A stretch of DNA of 64,000 bases from assembly GCF_032854445.1 (NCBI RefSeq), contig NW_027017962.1, positions 1-64,000 of the forward strand. The letters run 5' to 3'. Both the position numbers and the translations under genes were made by a program. Under the pieces are notes generated by a model, which saw only the letters and a program-made list of their open reading frames with translations, was not told the origin of the DNA and searched no databases. The stretch is from Liolophura sinensis. Taxonomy: Eukaryota > Mollusca > Polyplacophora > Chitonida > Chitonidae. Numbering within the stretch: the stretch's first letter is position 1; each line of letters begins with the position of its first letter. Below, piece by piece: positions 35,663-47,300 of the stretch.

Positions 35663-36020
35663 AGGGTGAGTGAGTGCTTGGGGTTTAACTTGGGGCTCAA
35701 CAATTTTTCAGTCATATGACGACGAAGGAATCATTAGGGCGCATGTACGTGTAATGTGCCTCCTTGTAGCAGGACGGATTTCCACCGCTCTTTCATTTAG
35801 TGCTGCTTCACTGAGACGACTTACCGAAGCCGCCCCGCCGGAGCCATTATACTGATACGGGTCAACCAGTCGTTGCACTATCCCCTTCATGCTGAAGCCG
35901 AGCGAGGAAGTTACAACTTCCTCTTTTAAAGTCTTAGGTGTGACTCGATCAAGGATTGATCTTGGATCTACCGGTCCCGAAGCGGACGCTCTACCAGCTG
36001 TGCTATCCGGGCCGGCCGCT
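35663..36020 (-). mobile_element. second SINE family, tRNA-headed
   Basis: On minus the head reads CCGGATAGCACAGCTGGTAG (A box) with CTTGATCGAGTC (B-box-like). The body continues to a tail that on plus reads TGAGTGCTTGGGGTTTAAC and CATATGACGACGAAGGAATC. A piece of the same tail recurs at 39285. It differs throughout from the SINE at 2916. Confidence 0.8.
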
Positions 36021-36029
36021 ATTGACAAG

Positions 36030-37330
36030 GAGCTTTCTGGCTAAATAACAGGAGATAACTCACGCCCTATGGAGTTGAATTCCCTGCCACATTGTCAGTC
36101 AACACTGGATGATGTAAATGTACACCTTACCAGTGGGGAATAAATGTAAAATCAGAAATCTGAAATATACACCTATAGTTCACTTGACTCTGATACGGAT
36201 ATGCTCTGCTCTCACCACCCCACTCCCTACATCTTCAATGTCTACCTTAATCCTACCCCATAAAACTCACAGGCCTTCGTTTATCTGATAAATTTGAATG
36301 ACATAAATACAAAGTATGTTAGGGCTCAACCATCAGAGTCGTTTGAAGGTCAATTCCCAAACATATATCATCAAAGCACTAAGACGGTGTGTAAAGTTAG
36401 AAAATAGGACTGATTGATGCAAAGACAAGCAGCTAGCAGATTTCAATGATAACCCAAGGGGGCAGGGAATGTTTTAGGCAAATGAATTCAATCAATATCC
36501 AAATCGTGCATCATGCTCTGGTTTATGTCATTAATCAAAATACGTACTTCAGATGCGCTTTGATAGCCATCTATTCATACAGCCACCGCAGCGATATAAG
36601 TCAATACGATGAATATACAATCTCTGGCCCCGGGTCACGCGGTATCGGACATGTGAAACGGCAGACATTCGCTATATACTAGTATACTTACTTAGTCCGG
36701 CTTAAATCAGATGGCGTAACAGTTCCCTTCTCTAACTCTCTCCTAGGTTTGTAAGATCAGAAAAGATCAATACTCTGAGCTCTATGGATATAGAGCACAA
36801 CAGACTTACAGTATAGAGAATAAAGCAAGAGAAGCGTCAGCAGCGTGGTTGTTAGTAAATAGTCACACGTAACCAGTGAAATACAGCCTCTTGTCATTTT
36901 ACCCTGGAGTTTTATTCTGACAGTTCCTAACAGTGCTTAAATAATACCACAGTTCATTCTTCCTAGCAACACGTCTTAAGCATAGCTAGGCAGAAATGTG
37001 GTAATGTTACACGCGCTTGCAATTTATCAGACATCACTGGTCTAGAATTACTCAAATTGCTGCGTTGTCATCACATTTAATAAATAGTCATTTGGAACCA
37101 ATGCAAAGACGCCAGGCCTGGGAAATGGCCAGCCCACCAACTGAATCCTGTTTTATGCGAGAATACAACAGATAAAGGACGCACATGCCCCCATTCTTTG
37201 ATTGGAGTTGTCAAACATTTGTACCAATTCGAATCTATCTGTCAGTTCACAAATGAATGAAAAACCATTTCGCTCCCCAAAATCCGGGCGCAAAGTGCGA
37301 TTAGGCGAACAACCGTATGCTGAGCTGGCG
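36030..37330. other. no gene recognised
   Basis: Unique-looking A/T-rich DNA. A third exon of the DUF4440-like gene is expected downstream of 37338 on minus, but I could not identify one here. Confidence 0.4.
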
Positions 37331-37337
37331 TACTTAC

Positions 37338-37494
37338 CGTGTGTGGTCTAATATGCGGTCCCCATGTTCAGGGTTGAGGGTGACTGCCGAGTCCTCCACC
37401 AGAGCCCCCAAATCGTTCCACACGACTAGTCTCTCAAACTTCAGGATGATCCTCATGTCACCGTCAAAATGTCTGGTCAACATGCTCTCTATTT
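37338..37494 (-). CDS. DUF4440-like gene, downstream exon
   Basis: Acceptor ACAG, then AA completing a GAA codon, then IESMLTRHFDGDMRIILKFE and onward to DHT. Donor GTAAGT after a phase 2 split. Only one of its three frames is open. Confidence 0.7.
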
Positions 37495-38895
37495 CTGTTC
37501 AGTGGATGCAATCGGTTAGTAATAACATTACTAAAATTAATTACTCATGTTATTAACAAATAAAATAAAACAAATACAAATCAAGAAGAAAAAGCTTATA
37601 GCGTGCCATCTAGTCAATTTTCGAGATACTGTTGATGTGTAGATCAGTAAACCTTTGGCTGTTGTATGTAGTAATGTATTTATTTACGTGATTGTTGCTT
37701 AACGCCGAATATATGTATTGTAGTGTTGGGATATATACTATTTTGGCTTGACTGACTACACTCGAGCTCTATGTTGCAACCTCGACACAATATAATTAAA
37801 GATTAAGGGAGAGTAACACTAGTGGAGCGAGAACAATGTGATAGCTGGCAAATACATGGTCACCCGAAACCGGTGAAATATGGCCTCTTGTCAGTATACC
37901 TCAGTGAGGGTTTTATGCCAGCTGTTCATGGAATGCATCAAGAGTAGCAATTTACACGCCCCTAGCTCCACGGCTTTAGCAGAATTAGGTCAAAAAAATA
38001 TCGCAATTTATTAGATGCCACTAGTCTAGCATTAGTCACATGAAATGAGTCAACCTCCGAGTTTTGACAGCAAACAAATAGTATAGAATGGTAATATAAA
38101 TGCACTGTAATGTAATCGTTCTCTTACCGAAGGCATAGTGTAGAGTAAGATTGTACTCATACTTGTAAGCTGAGGTCCTCTTACCGAAGGTATAGTGTAG
38201 AGTAAGACTGTACTCATACTTGTAAGCTGAGGTCCTCTTACCGAAGGCATAGTGTAGAGTAAGACTGTACTCATACTTGTAAGCTGAGGTTCTCTTACCG
38301 AAGGTATAGTGTAGAGTAAGACTGTACTCATACTTGTAAGCTGAGGTCCTCTTACCGAAGGCATAGTGTAGAGTAAGATTGTACTCATACTTGTAAGCTG
38401 AGATCCTCTTACCGAAGGCATAGTGTAGAGTAAGACTGTACTCATACTTGTAAGCTGAGGTCCTCTTACCGAAGGCATAGTGTAGAGTAAGACTGTACTC
38501 ATACTTGTAAGCTGAGGTCCTCTTGCCGAAGGCAAAGCGTAGAGTAAGATTGTACTCATACTTGTACGCTGAGGTCCTCTTACCGAAGGCATAGCGTAGA
38601 GTAAGATTGTACTCATACTTGTAAGCTTAGGTCCTCTTTCCGAAGGTATAGCATAGAGTAAGATTGTACTCATACTTGTAAGCTTAGACCCTCTTACCGA
38701 AGGTATAGCAAAGAGTAAGACTGTACTCATACTTGTAAGCTTAGGTCCTCTTACCGGCTCGACCTGCAACTATGTTCTTTCCGTCACCCAGTATCTTGGC
38801 ATCATGGCTGAAAAACTTGGCCACAAGCGTAGCATTCCTGCTGACTCGTGCTTCATTAAAGTCTATGTAAGACTTTTCTAAAGCAAATCGCCATT
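37338..38895 (-). CDS. SnoaL/DUF4440-like (NTF2 fold) protein, partial gene, two exons seen
   Basis: Two minus-strand exons join in phase: 38755-38895, then 37338-37494. Their product includes EARVSRNATLVAKFFSHDAK, then ILGDGKNIVAGRA, then MRIILKFERLVVWND and ALVEDSAVTLNP. The pattern (R-N/D-A..VA..F..DA....G....GRA, then a V-W-D...E-S strand) is that of SnoaL-like/DUF4440 domains, small cone-shaped folds often binding small ligands; the family call is by pattern only. The N-terminus, and the final strand expected after DHTR, lie in exons not found. The intron carries an 11-copy repeat starting at the donor. No substrate can be given. Confidence 0.6.
38121..38754. repeat. 57-bp minisatellite starting at a splice donor
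   Basis: About eleven head-to-tail copies. On minus each begins CGGTAAGAGGACCTCAGC and ends CTATGCCTTC. The first copy is the real exon end plus intron start at 38755, so every repeat carries the same donor-like CGGTAAGAG. The unit length of 19 codons leaves a long minus-strand open frame that is a by-product, not a gene. Confidence 0.95.
38755..38895 (-). CDS. DUF4440-like gene, upstream exon
   Basis: Acceptor TTTCAG at 38896-38901, two bases of a split codon, then WRFALEKSYIDFNEARVSRN and onward. It ends ...GCCG followed by donor GTAAGA, leaving a phase 1 intron. That phase agrees with the next exon. Confidence 0.7.
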
Positions 38896-38899
38896 CTGA

Positions 38900-40700
38900 A
38901 AGTCACCAAAAAAAAAAATGAACACCACACACTTTACAGAAAACTGATATTCCTGGAAAACTCCAGTGGGTGTCGATTAGGTTTCTAAAAAATCAAAACA
39001 AATCCTCACAAATATTGTGATATACAACATCAATCAAAAAAATAAGTAAAAAAATCTTTATTTCATATTTAATTTTAATGCTTTCTTTAAATGTATATGA
39101 AATAAAAAAAATATGTGTCAGAAGAAAAAATGATTATCGGTGGGCAACATTGTGATAGGTTACTTGTAAAACAGCCCTCCAAAATCTGAACTTTCTCAGA
39201 CAGTTTGTTAGTAACTTAATTTTTCTTTAAATGTATATGTAATAGTAAGAAATTACCTGATAAAATGAGTATTTATTCAGTATTGATTGAGTGCTTGGGG
39301 TTTAACGTCGTACTCAACAATTCATTCAGTATTGTGATAACGCTCATTTAGTCCGTGTGTTAATTGCTAACTATGTGTGATATGATCTATAACAATTTAT
39401 TCTGTTAAAGCTAATAGGAAACTAATGTAGAATTTGGTTTAATCTCAGACTAGTTCGACGCAGTAAGAGGCAGAAACTAAAGACCTACTAATTACCAATC
39501 TCGTTCATACAACTCACAGTCACCGCCATTGCCAATGCATATGAAAGTCCAAGAAAATGCATTTTACTGAAACATGGAGAATATGTACTTATATATGAAA
39601 GTGCTATAACATCACTGAAACAACATATTCGAGAAAAAGCTTGTTCAATGAATTACATCGTATTGCTGGGGGGATTTTATGCAAAAGTTTGCTTAGATGC
39701 AGATAAAAAAAACATTAGTGAGAAATGAGTGGCCATTATGAATCATATAAACCGATAAAAAATTTAAATGTTAGACTTTAGGATTGCCGGCTTCCTTAGG
39801 TAATCAATAAAGACTATTTAAAATGATACCCAATTAAATGATACAAAACCTGGTCAAATGTCTCCTTCTCTGTTGAAAAGTTTGTCTGGAACAAAGCTTC
39901 ACTTCCGATTGTCTTTTATCCTCAGTCGAAGATTAAGTCTGAATTAAGGTTACAGTGCATGCGTATATATACTTGGACATTGATCCGGGGGCAATCTGCC
40001 TCAAGGTAGATGGGCGGGCGATTGCAACTATTTGCAGCTTGATTATAAGTTGGTAAAGTTTCCAAGGTCACTGCAATTTTCTCAGCTGTTTATTGGACCT
40101 GGGGAATTGTTTAGGTAAATTTCTGAAGATATAGCCTCGCCTTGAGACTGTGAGAGAGGATAACAGAGACTGCTGCATGTAATTTTCTTTATGCACCTGT
40201 GCATATCTAAGCTTTGTATTGAGTGTCCTGTACAATGCTCCACATTTATGCACTTCACAGCGTACAATCTAGGAACTCTCTAATCAATGCATCTCCTTTG
40301 GAATAAAATAAGACGTGAATAGCTCGTGGGTATTTTGTAAGACCCTTTATCAGACTCTATCGACCTTGAGATCGTAAGTGTTTATTAAATGATAGGCTTT
40401 CCCCCGAGCTTTCCTTGGCCTCATTAACGCCAGCGATGTCGCAGTAGTTAAATATTCTTGACCACTAGAAAAAAATAACAAATAAATGAACAAATAAATA
40501 ACAAATAAATGAACAAATATTTTAACTTTGTAGAAAAATTTGTACAAAAAATTTTGCGTTTTTTGACGGAGGCCGTGAAGGAGAGCGCACCTGCACACAT
40601 GTGCATTCTGTATGGTGTAGAAACAGGATGAGCTATGTCCAGACCCTGTAAGAGAAGTTACAGTGTACGTAAATGTGGAACCCGCGTGTTCAATGCAGTG
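38900..40700. other. no gene seen; SINE tail scrap at 39285-39328
   Basis: TGAGTGCTTGGGGTTTAACG near 39289 is the tail of the SINE family at 35663. A weak SINE-like trace (TAAATATTCTTGACCA near 40450) may be a very old copy of the first SINE. Nothing else was recognised. Confidence 0.5.
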
Positions 40701-40724
40701 TTTGATGTTTAGATGTTAAGCACC

Positions 40725-40875
40725 GAACTAATTGTTCACTTATGTGACAGCGGTCAGGTTTATGGGTGGAGGAAACCCGAGTGCCCGGTTTAAACCACTG
40801 ACCTTCGACAAGTACTGGACACATCTCCTGACCTAAAACCGCAGGAGGGAGAGCATGGGCTAATGCGCTGACGAC
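40725..40875. mobile_element. diverged SINE-like repeat
   Basis: GTGACAGCGGTCAGGTTTAT, GGAGGAAACCCGAGTGCCCG and GCTAATGCGCTGACGACCGA resemble the conserved body and head of the window's SINEs but are too diverged to assign to a family. Confidence 0.45.
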
Positions 40876-41137
40876 CGAAGCCACCAAAACGCTAATTACC
40901 CGTGTAAATGGACCGTCTACTACTCCCTGTGCTTTCTTGTCACGTGGTTGTCAGTGGAATGTGATGCGTTATGAGTAATCCTAGACCAATAGGGTCTGAT
41001 AAACTGTCATTATTATCACTACATTTTTTAACAAACTTTGTTTAAGCCATTGCACTACGGAGTGTGGTGCTACAATTTAACAAATTACAAACAGTAAAGA
41101 ATAAAACCTCTTATTGTGATAAAGATGCCTGATTTCA

Positions 41138-41483
41138 TCGCTTTCATATGGCCACGCATTCTCGCCACTTCCATATGGTCACGCATTCTCGCCGCTTCCA
41201 TATGGCCACGCATTCTCGCCACTTCCATATGGTCACGCATTCTCGCCGCTTCCATATGGCCACGCATTCTCGCCGCTTTCATATGGCCACGCATTCTCGC
41301 CACTTCCATATGGCCACGCATTCTCGCCGCTTCCATATGGCCACGCATTCTCGCCACTTGCGTATGGCCACGCATTCTCGCCACTTCCATATGGTCACGC
41401 ATTCTCGCCGCTTTCATATGGCCACGCATTCTCGCCACTTCCATATGGCCACGCATTCTCGCCGCTTCCATATGGCCACGCAT
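41138..41483. repeat. 27-bp minisatellite
   Basis: About 13 copies of CATATGGCCACGCATTCTCG with CCACTTC or CCGCTTC. Because 27 is a multiple of three, all frames over it look open on both strands; these are not genes. Confidence 0.95.
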
Positions 41484-41489
41484 TTGTCG

Positions 41490-42570
41490 CTATTGCTCTG
41501 GTCTTACTCCTAAGGCTGTTTTACGCTCTACTTATGTTTGTTGTGTCTCTGATCAGTGGCAGTAGAATAGTTATAGGTAAGAGCCGATTCTCTAAAATCT
41601 GGGTTCTTTAGCCACGGACATAGAATATTCCATGTTACCCTGAGTTATGCATTATACCTAATCCACCCCTACTATATATGTCCTTGTCGTCACGCATGAT
41701 TTAATATTTGCAAGCAACATTAATTAAGTTTATTAACAAAGAGACAAAGCGATTTAACCTGCTAACATAGACTGCATTTCGCACACGGTCTTCTATAAAC
41801 ATACTTCAAAACCATGTCACACGTTTCTTTGCAGGCTTTATGGTAGGCTACAAGTTATATTGAATGATAAAGCCGACTAGACCAGGCCTGATAGAGGAGC
41901 CACAGTATCAACACTTGACTGCGTGTTATATCAAACTTCTGGTGATTTATTTATTTGTTTGTCGCACTGAATAACATTTATTTATTGGTTTTCACTTCTA
42001 TGACGGAGACAGGATTACAATCGGCGGAAACCATTGAAATCTCGAGGGAAACCCAACGTTTCTATAAACGTAAGAGTAAACAGGCACCGATTCCACAAAA
42101 TAAAACATTAAAAGTTTGACCATCTCATAAATGTTGTCTTAAGACAAACGTGTCCTAATTTCTATTTTAAAAATGAGAGCGCATTCATCTCAGTGTTAGA
42201 GATGTATGCTATTGTTACCAGCGCTTTCTGAGTTCTCCGTCTTTAATGGTGTAGGTAATGAGCATTATCATTATAGCCTATCTAACCAGATGTGTTAGTT
42301 GTGTCTATGTATGTTACAATGTATCAAAGTTTGACCAGTCATTCGCGATAAGTACACACCGGCCTATGGATTTCTAAGCAGGACATTACACTAATACGTG
42401 TAAACAGTAAAGTGACGTCATAACTACCGTTAAAAACTGGCTCATGTGCATGTTAGGATCAAAATGGAATTTGCCGAGAAAATCCCCGTTAAAGTACCGT
42501 TAGTATAAAAAAAGGTTATACAATATTAACCGTAAATCCTCCTGTAATATTCCTTTCCTTCACATTAGAG
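41490..42570. other. no gene recognised
   Basis: Unassigned A/T-rich sequence. A weak SINE-like trace (TTGGTTTTCACTTCTATGAC, GGCGGAAACC) lies near 41990-42050. Confidence 0.35.
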
Positions 42571-42720
42571 GTGGTTGTTACATTATTCTCGTGTATCATT
42601 ACATAACGCAGTGGTTGTTACACTATACGCGTGTATCACTACATAACGCAGTGGTTGTTACATTATACGCGTGTATCATTACATAACGCAGTGGTTGTTA
42701 CATTACTCCAGTATTATTAC
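42571..42720. repeat. 40-bp tandem repeat
   Basis: Just under four copies of GTGGTTGTTACATTATACGC followed by GTGTATCATTACATAACGCA. Confidence 0.92.
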
Positions 42721-42729
42721 ATTTATTTA

Positions 42730-42784
42730 TTTATTTGATTGGTGTTTTACGCCGTACTCAAGAATATTTCACTTATACGACGGA
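42730..42784 (-). mobile_element. SINE 3' end fragment at a junction
   Basis: TTTGATTGGTGTTTTACGCC to TTCACTTATACGACGG is the SINE 3' end. It stops abruptly where array 1 sequence begins. Confidence 0.88.
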
Positions 42785-43271
42785 TATGTGGGGAAAATAT
42801 AGCACTTAAAAGCTTTAACACTGCTCAAACAAGTTCCATGTCAATGCAAACCACATCGCAGATGTACCCACCAATTATTATAGGGATGGCGCAAAGTCTG
42901 AACACACAGTGACACATTACGTGTTTTGGCACAAGTGTCACTACAGGCCACAGCCCCCATCATTGTTAACATTTAGCGCTGTAGCTCAGTCCCAAAAATT
43001 CCGTGGCCAATAAGCTTTGGTCAGCCTCATCAACACCTGTCTCCTTGTGTCTTCTCGCCCAGAATTTCAAACTTTCATTGTTAAAACTCATACCCGCTCA
43101 CAGCTTAGACAATTTCCATCATTTTGATATCTGTACACGATAATCGGCAGACTGGCAGCAAAAAAAAGACCTTACAGCCTAAATTACAGGGAATTACATT
43201 CGTCCCTCCCAAAAAACGTAAGTTGTGTTGGGGGTGTGTGTTCATAAGCCAGAGGTCCGTGGATCGAAACG

Positions 43272-43290
43272 ACCATTAGACCACCGACGC
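43272..43290 (-). pseudogene. tRNA-Gly remnant
   Basis: Only the acceptor 5' strand and part of the D arm remain (ACCATTAGACCACCGACGC on plus). A deletion joins them to the unit-internal tRNA-Met relic. Confidence 0.8.
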
Positions 43291-43457
43291 AATCTTATAG
43301 GATGACAGATCCAGCCAAGAGGTTTTAATTTAACCCTCCTAGTAGTATCTGGCGTTTCTTGTTTGGCACTTTTTGGCGAAAGATGGGCTTGTTTTTATCA
43401 GATACAATTGTGCCGGTAGTGATTGTGTTGTGTATAGCGCAGACCCTTTCGTCTTAC

Positions 43458-43529
43458 AGCAGAGTGGCGCAGTGGAAGCGTGCTGGGCCCATAACCCAGA
43501 GGTCCGTGGATCGAAACCACGCTCTGCTA
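43458..43529 (+). tRNA. tRNA-iMet-CAT: initiator tRNA-Met(CAT), detached copy
   Basis: Identical over all 72 nt to the array copies at 903, 8083 and 9158, although the surrounding unit is clearly diverged. A TTTT run follows. The conserved gene in a decayed context suggests it is under selection. Confidence 0.95.
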
Positions 43530-44189
43530 ATAATCGTTTTGTTTCTATTGTGCTATGTAAAACCATGCCTTGTCACCAATCTCCAGTGTATTCAGCAACT
43601 GTCTGTGTGGTAATTGGATTTGTCCAATGTCAGCCCCCCCAAAAAACGTTTCAAAAGCCAGGAGTGATGAAACGTTGTCCGTGTTTGTTTCAGCTTACTC
43701 ATACACCCTTACTACCCTCAACCACAGAGTATTTTTGTCGATATTTAGACAGAACGGATATGTGGGGAAAATATAGCACTTAAAAGCTTTAAAACTGTTC
43801 AATCAAGTTCCATGTCAATGTAAACCACATAAGATAAAACCATCCAGGGTCAATTCCGCTCTATGCGTTAAACTTCAATGCCTTTAAGCCATGACTTAAA
43901 CATTCTACAAATTTATATTTTGAGGCTAAATGTCTCTACCACACGAGCCATCTTTTGAACAATTACATATCCTGCCATGGAATTTAGTCTATGTGCTATA
44001 GTGTATTTCAATCGATGAAGTTAGAGCTGAGAAGTTCCAGTGTTGCTGAATATATTTACATAAACTCTGGCGAGTTCTCTAAGAGTTGTGATCACATCTG
44101 CTTGTACCGAACTGTTTCTTTAGACTGTATCACGAGACCTTTCGTCTACGTCTCAAATATTAACTTAGTGTGTTTTTGCCTTGTTCCAG

Positions 44190-44389
44190 ACAAATAGTCA
44201 TGGTGGACAGAGCAAAGTATATGATTTACCACAAAGACCCTGCAGGAAACACTATCAAGTTTTTCAACTACAGCCGCACACCACTGCCCACAATGGTGGG
44301 TGACCAGGTGGCCTGTACGGCCCACTGGAAGGACTTTAAGGCCAGGCCGGACGATATCTACATTTGTAGATACCGATACTCTAAATGCG
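44190..44389 (+). CDS. sulfotransferase exon 1
   Basis: First coding exon. Acceptor TTCCAG precedes it, so a non-coding leader exon probably lies upstream. I place the start at ATG 44200 (MVDRAKYMIYHKDPAG...), giving 63 codons plus one base. Donor GTAAGC. Confidence 0.85.
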
Positions 44390-47300
44390 GTAAGCACATA
44401 TTATTTCACGACAGACATGATAGCAATTAAAAACTGGTTTGTTCACACAACGGTAGGGAACAGCTGTAGTTACTTTTTTGTAGGACAGCAATGTTTTGCT
44501 AGCATGGATGACTTGGCATCGAATTAGCAGACAAAGTTCTGACCTGGAAACAGGTGTTATAGGCCGTGGACACGTAATTATACCAAAAGAACTGCGTAAC
44601 GAAGTCTAGAATTCGTTATCTAAATCTTAATGGATGGTTTTCATTAATATAGCTGCGTAACAAAGTCTAGAATTCGTTATCTAGATCTCAATGGGATTGT
44701 TTTCTTTATACACACATGTGTATTACCTCACACGGTTTTCATTAGGTTAGTAGTCATTAGATGTCTTTATGCAGTAATATACATTTCTGTATGTAAAAAT
44801 TGGACCATACTGCATCACCCTGGTGAGCAAAACACCAACAGCCTACGAGTTTTCAGTCGTAATCAGCTAGAGATTGGACTAAATTTTTGTTTTCTGCTGA
44901 CCATGTTTTTTTCCGCCGAACACTTTTTTCTTTGACCAAAAATATTTCACCTTATTGATTTTGGTCGCCTTTGATATTCAAAAATGTTTCAACCATCATT
45001 TCTTTGGTCACAGACCTCTTGATCAAAGTTAGTTTTCTTTCCCCCTGCCATAATGATGGCTGCCGTCATATAAGTGAAATATTCTTGAGTACGGCGTAAA
45101 ACACCAAACAAATAAATAAATAAATAAATACTTGGCAACAGTAGTCGCTTAACGACATAAAACCAGAAGCGGCGGGTACTGTCAGGAATTTAACACTTAG
45201 CACTTAACACAATTGAAAGATCAGATAGGATAATCCCAGTAAAGTAACATCTACAAAGACAGTTGCTTAGCCTGATGGAATGGGGTATCCTTCCATAATA
45301 TAAACTGACGGCCAAAAGAAACTTTACGACTCATAAATTAAAATTTAACAAACATTTTCAACAAATTCGGTCTGCTTAACCCAGTAAAAATCAGAGTCCA
45401 AGCATATTCCCATTTGGGTAAAGCTACATGTAAGCCCATACCAATCCGTCGCAACAGAAAGAAAAAAGATCTAAAACCCCTTGACCCGTGGACGGGCCGA
45501 AACAGCAATTTCAAAAAGTGTATAAAACGTTAAAGTCAGTATGTCAGACTTGCACGGTGTGTAAGAAACACCATAGTGATGTCATGACTGACTCCAGAAC
45601 AACGCGAGAGGGCCCTGGGTACGGTGGCTATGAGGGCCACTCATGCTGACATTGCAAGAACTTTTGGTTGTCCTCGTGTAACCGTTACAAATCTGATGCA
45701 GCGTTACAGGCAGACAGGACGGACCTCAGACAGGCCAAGAACAGGCAAACCTAGGGTAACCACGCCCAGGGAAGACCGATACTTGCGTGCCTTGCAACTG
45801 CGAAATCGCTTCCTGACTGTGACGTCATTATCACTGAATGCGTTAGGTCATCGGCTCAGTCGGCAGACAGCGTCAAGGAGACCCCGGGATCACGGAATCC
45901 GGGCTTATCGACCATTCAGAGGGCAGTTATTGACGGCCCAAAATCGTCGTCAGAGGTTGAGGTGGGCCCTAATTGTACGGCGTTGGCTGCGACGTGATTG
46001 GCAACGGGTCGTCTTCACAGACGAAAGCCGCTTCTGTCTGCTCAGGGCTGATGGAGGACAGCGTGTATGTCGTCGAAGAGGCGAAAGAACGATGAAATCA
46101 TCGATGGGAACTTAAAAGCTCGGCGTTACGTGGGTGACATTTTACGTCCAATTGCTCTGCCCTTCCCTCGCCAGAATCCACGTGGTGTCCTTTAACAGCA
46201 TGACACCTCCAGACCGTCCATACAGCTCAAGTCGTGCAGAACTTTTTTGACGCCAACGATGTCAACGTCTTACCATGGCCTGCATGTTCCCCAGACGTGT
46301 CTACCATAGAGCACCAGCACCAACTAACTTTCAGCTAGTCGGCAAGAACTGGCACAGGCTCTTGACGAAGTATAGCATAGTATCCCACGTGACCTCATCA
46401 GACGACTGATTTTCTCCATGCTTCGGAGAATTTGTGCATGCATTGAAACAAGGGGTGACCCACACAAGGTACTGATGAGGCGACTTCATCAAACAACTTT
46501 TTTCTTACTCACCCGAGTGGTGATCAAACTTCTTTTTACCCCAACCCCAGTTGGGCATATGTGATGGCTCTATGGGCTGATGTACATTTCCTTACTTTGG
46601 ACGTGGATGACCTAACATATTGTTTTTCAATATATTACATTTCCAGCATCTGTTGTTTTGTGTTATTACAAATTTGGGCCATTAAATCTGTGGTAAAGTT
46701 TCTTTTGGCCGTCAGTTTACATGAGTGGTATACAACATAAATTAATATATGCTTAACATAAAGTAAATCGCCACGATATGGCTGAGATATTGCCGATGTG
46801 GCGATAAGCCATAATCATTCATTCATTTATTCCCTTATATTACAGGCTTGTATTTGTTTAATAAACGAAATTCACATCCAACAAACCTTGATTTTCATGT
46901 GGTACCTTGTAAACGAGGAAGACAGTAAATGGTGGTTAGAAAGAAATTGCACATTACCTTATATTACTGCCGTTAACGGCAGGGAGAAAACAGCCGAAGA
47001 AAACATATGTATATATGTGCATAGTGTGCTTGGGTCTAGAAAGGAAAGTGAAGGGGGGGGGGGGGGGGGGGGAGGGTGGCTACTCAACTCCTGAAAATTC
47101 AAGAGAATGCGTGTGCATAAAGTATTATTAAAAACAAAGACAGAGTTTTCGTGTTTTCTAACATCACTTCTTACCTCATCACCGTGACCCCAGTGAGACG
47201 TTCAAGACTTCTGTGCAAAATGTGCAAGTTGTTTCAGAGATGTTTTTATGTATGTACATAAAAGGGGGTATGTGATGTGGGGTCTTACGTGATAGTGACA

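Larger units (their letters stand above)
42785..43840. repeat. detached unit of tRNA array 1
   Basis: GGATATGTGGGGAAAATATA through CATCGCAGATGTACCCACC and onward to a second GTGGGGAAAATATAGCAC covers most of one unit, with internal deletions. It lies about 31 kb from the end of the array and contains an intact initiator tRNA gene. Confidence 0.92.

Noticed and set aside
38050-38769. 239-codon repeat protein PSVRGPQLTSMSTVLLYTM
   Set aside because: The 57-bp unit equals 19 codons, and it lies in an intron starting at a real donor.
41085-41565. Open frames of MATHSRHFH and MRGHMEVAR repeats
   Set aside because: The 27-bp unit keeps several frames open on both strands; this is a minisatellite, not a repeat protein.
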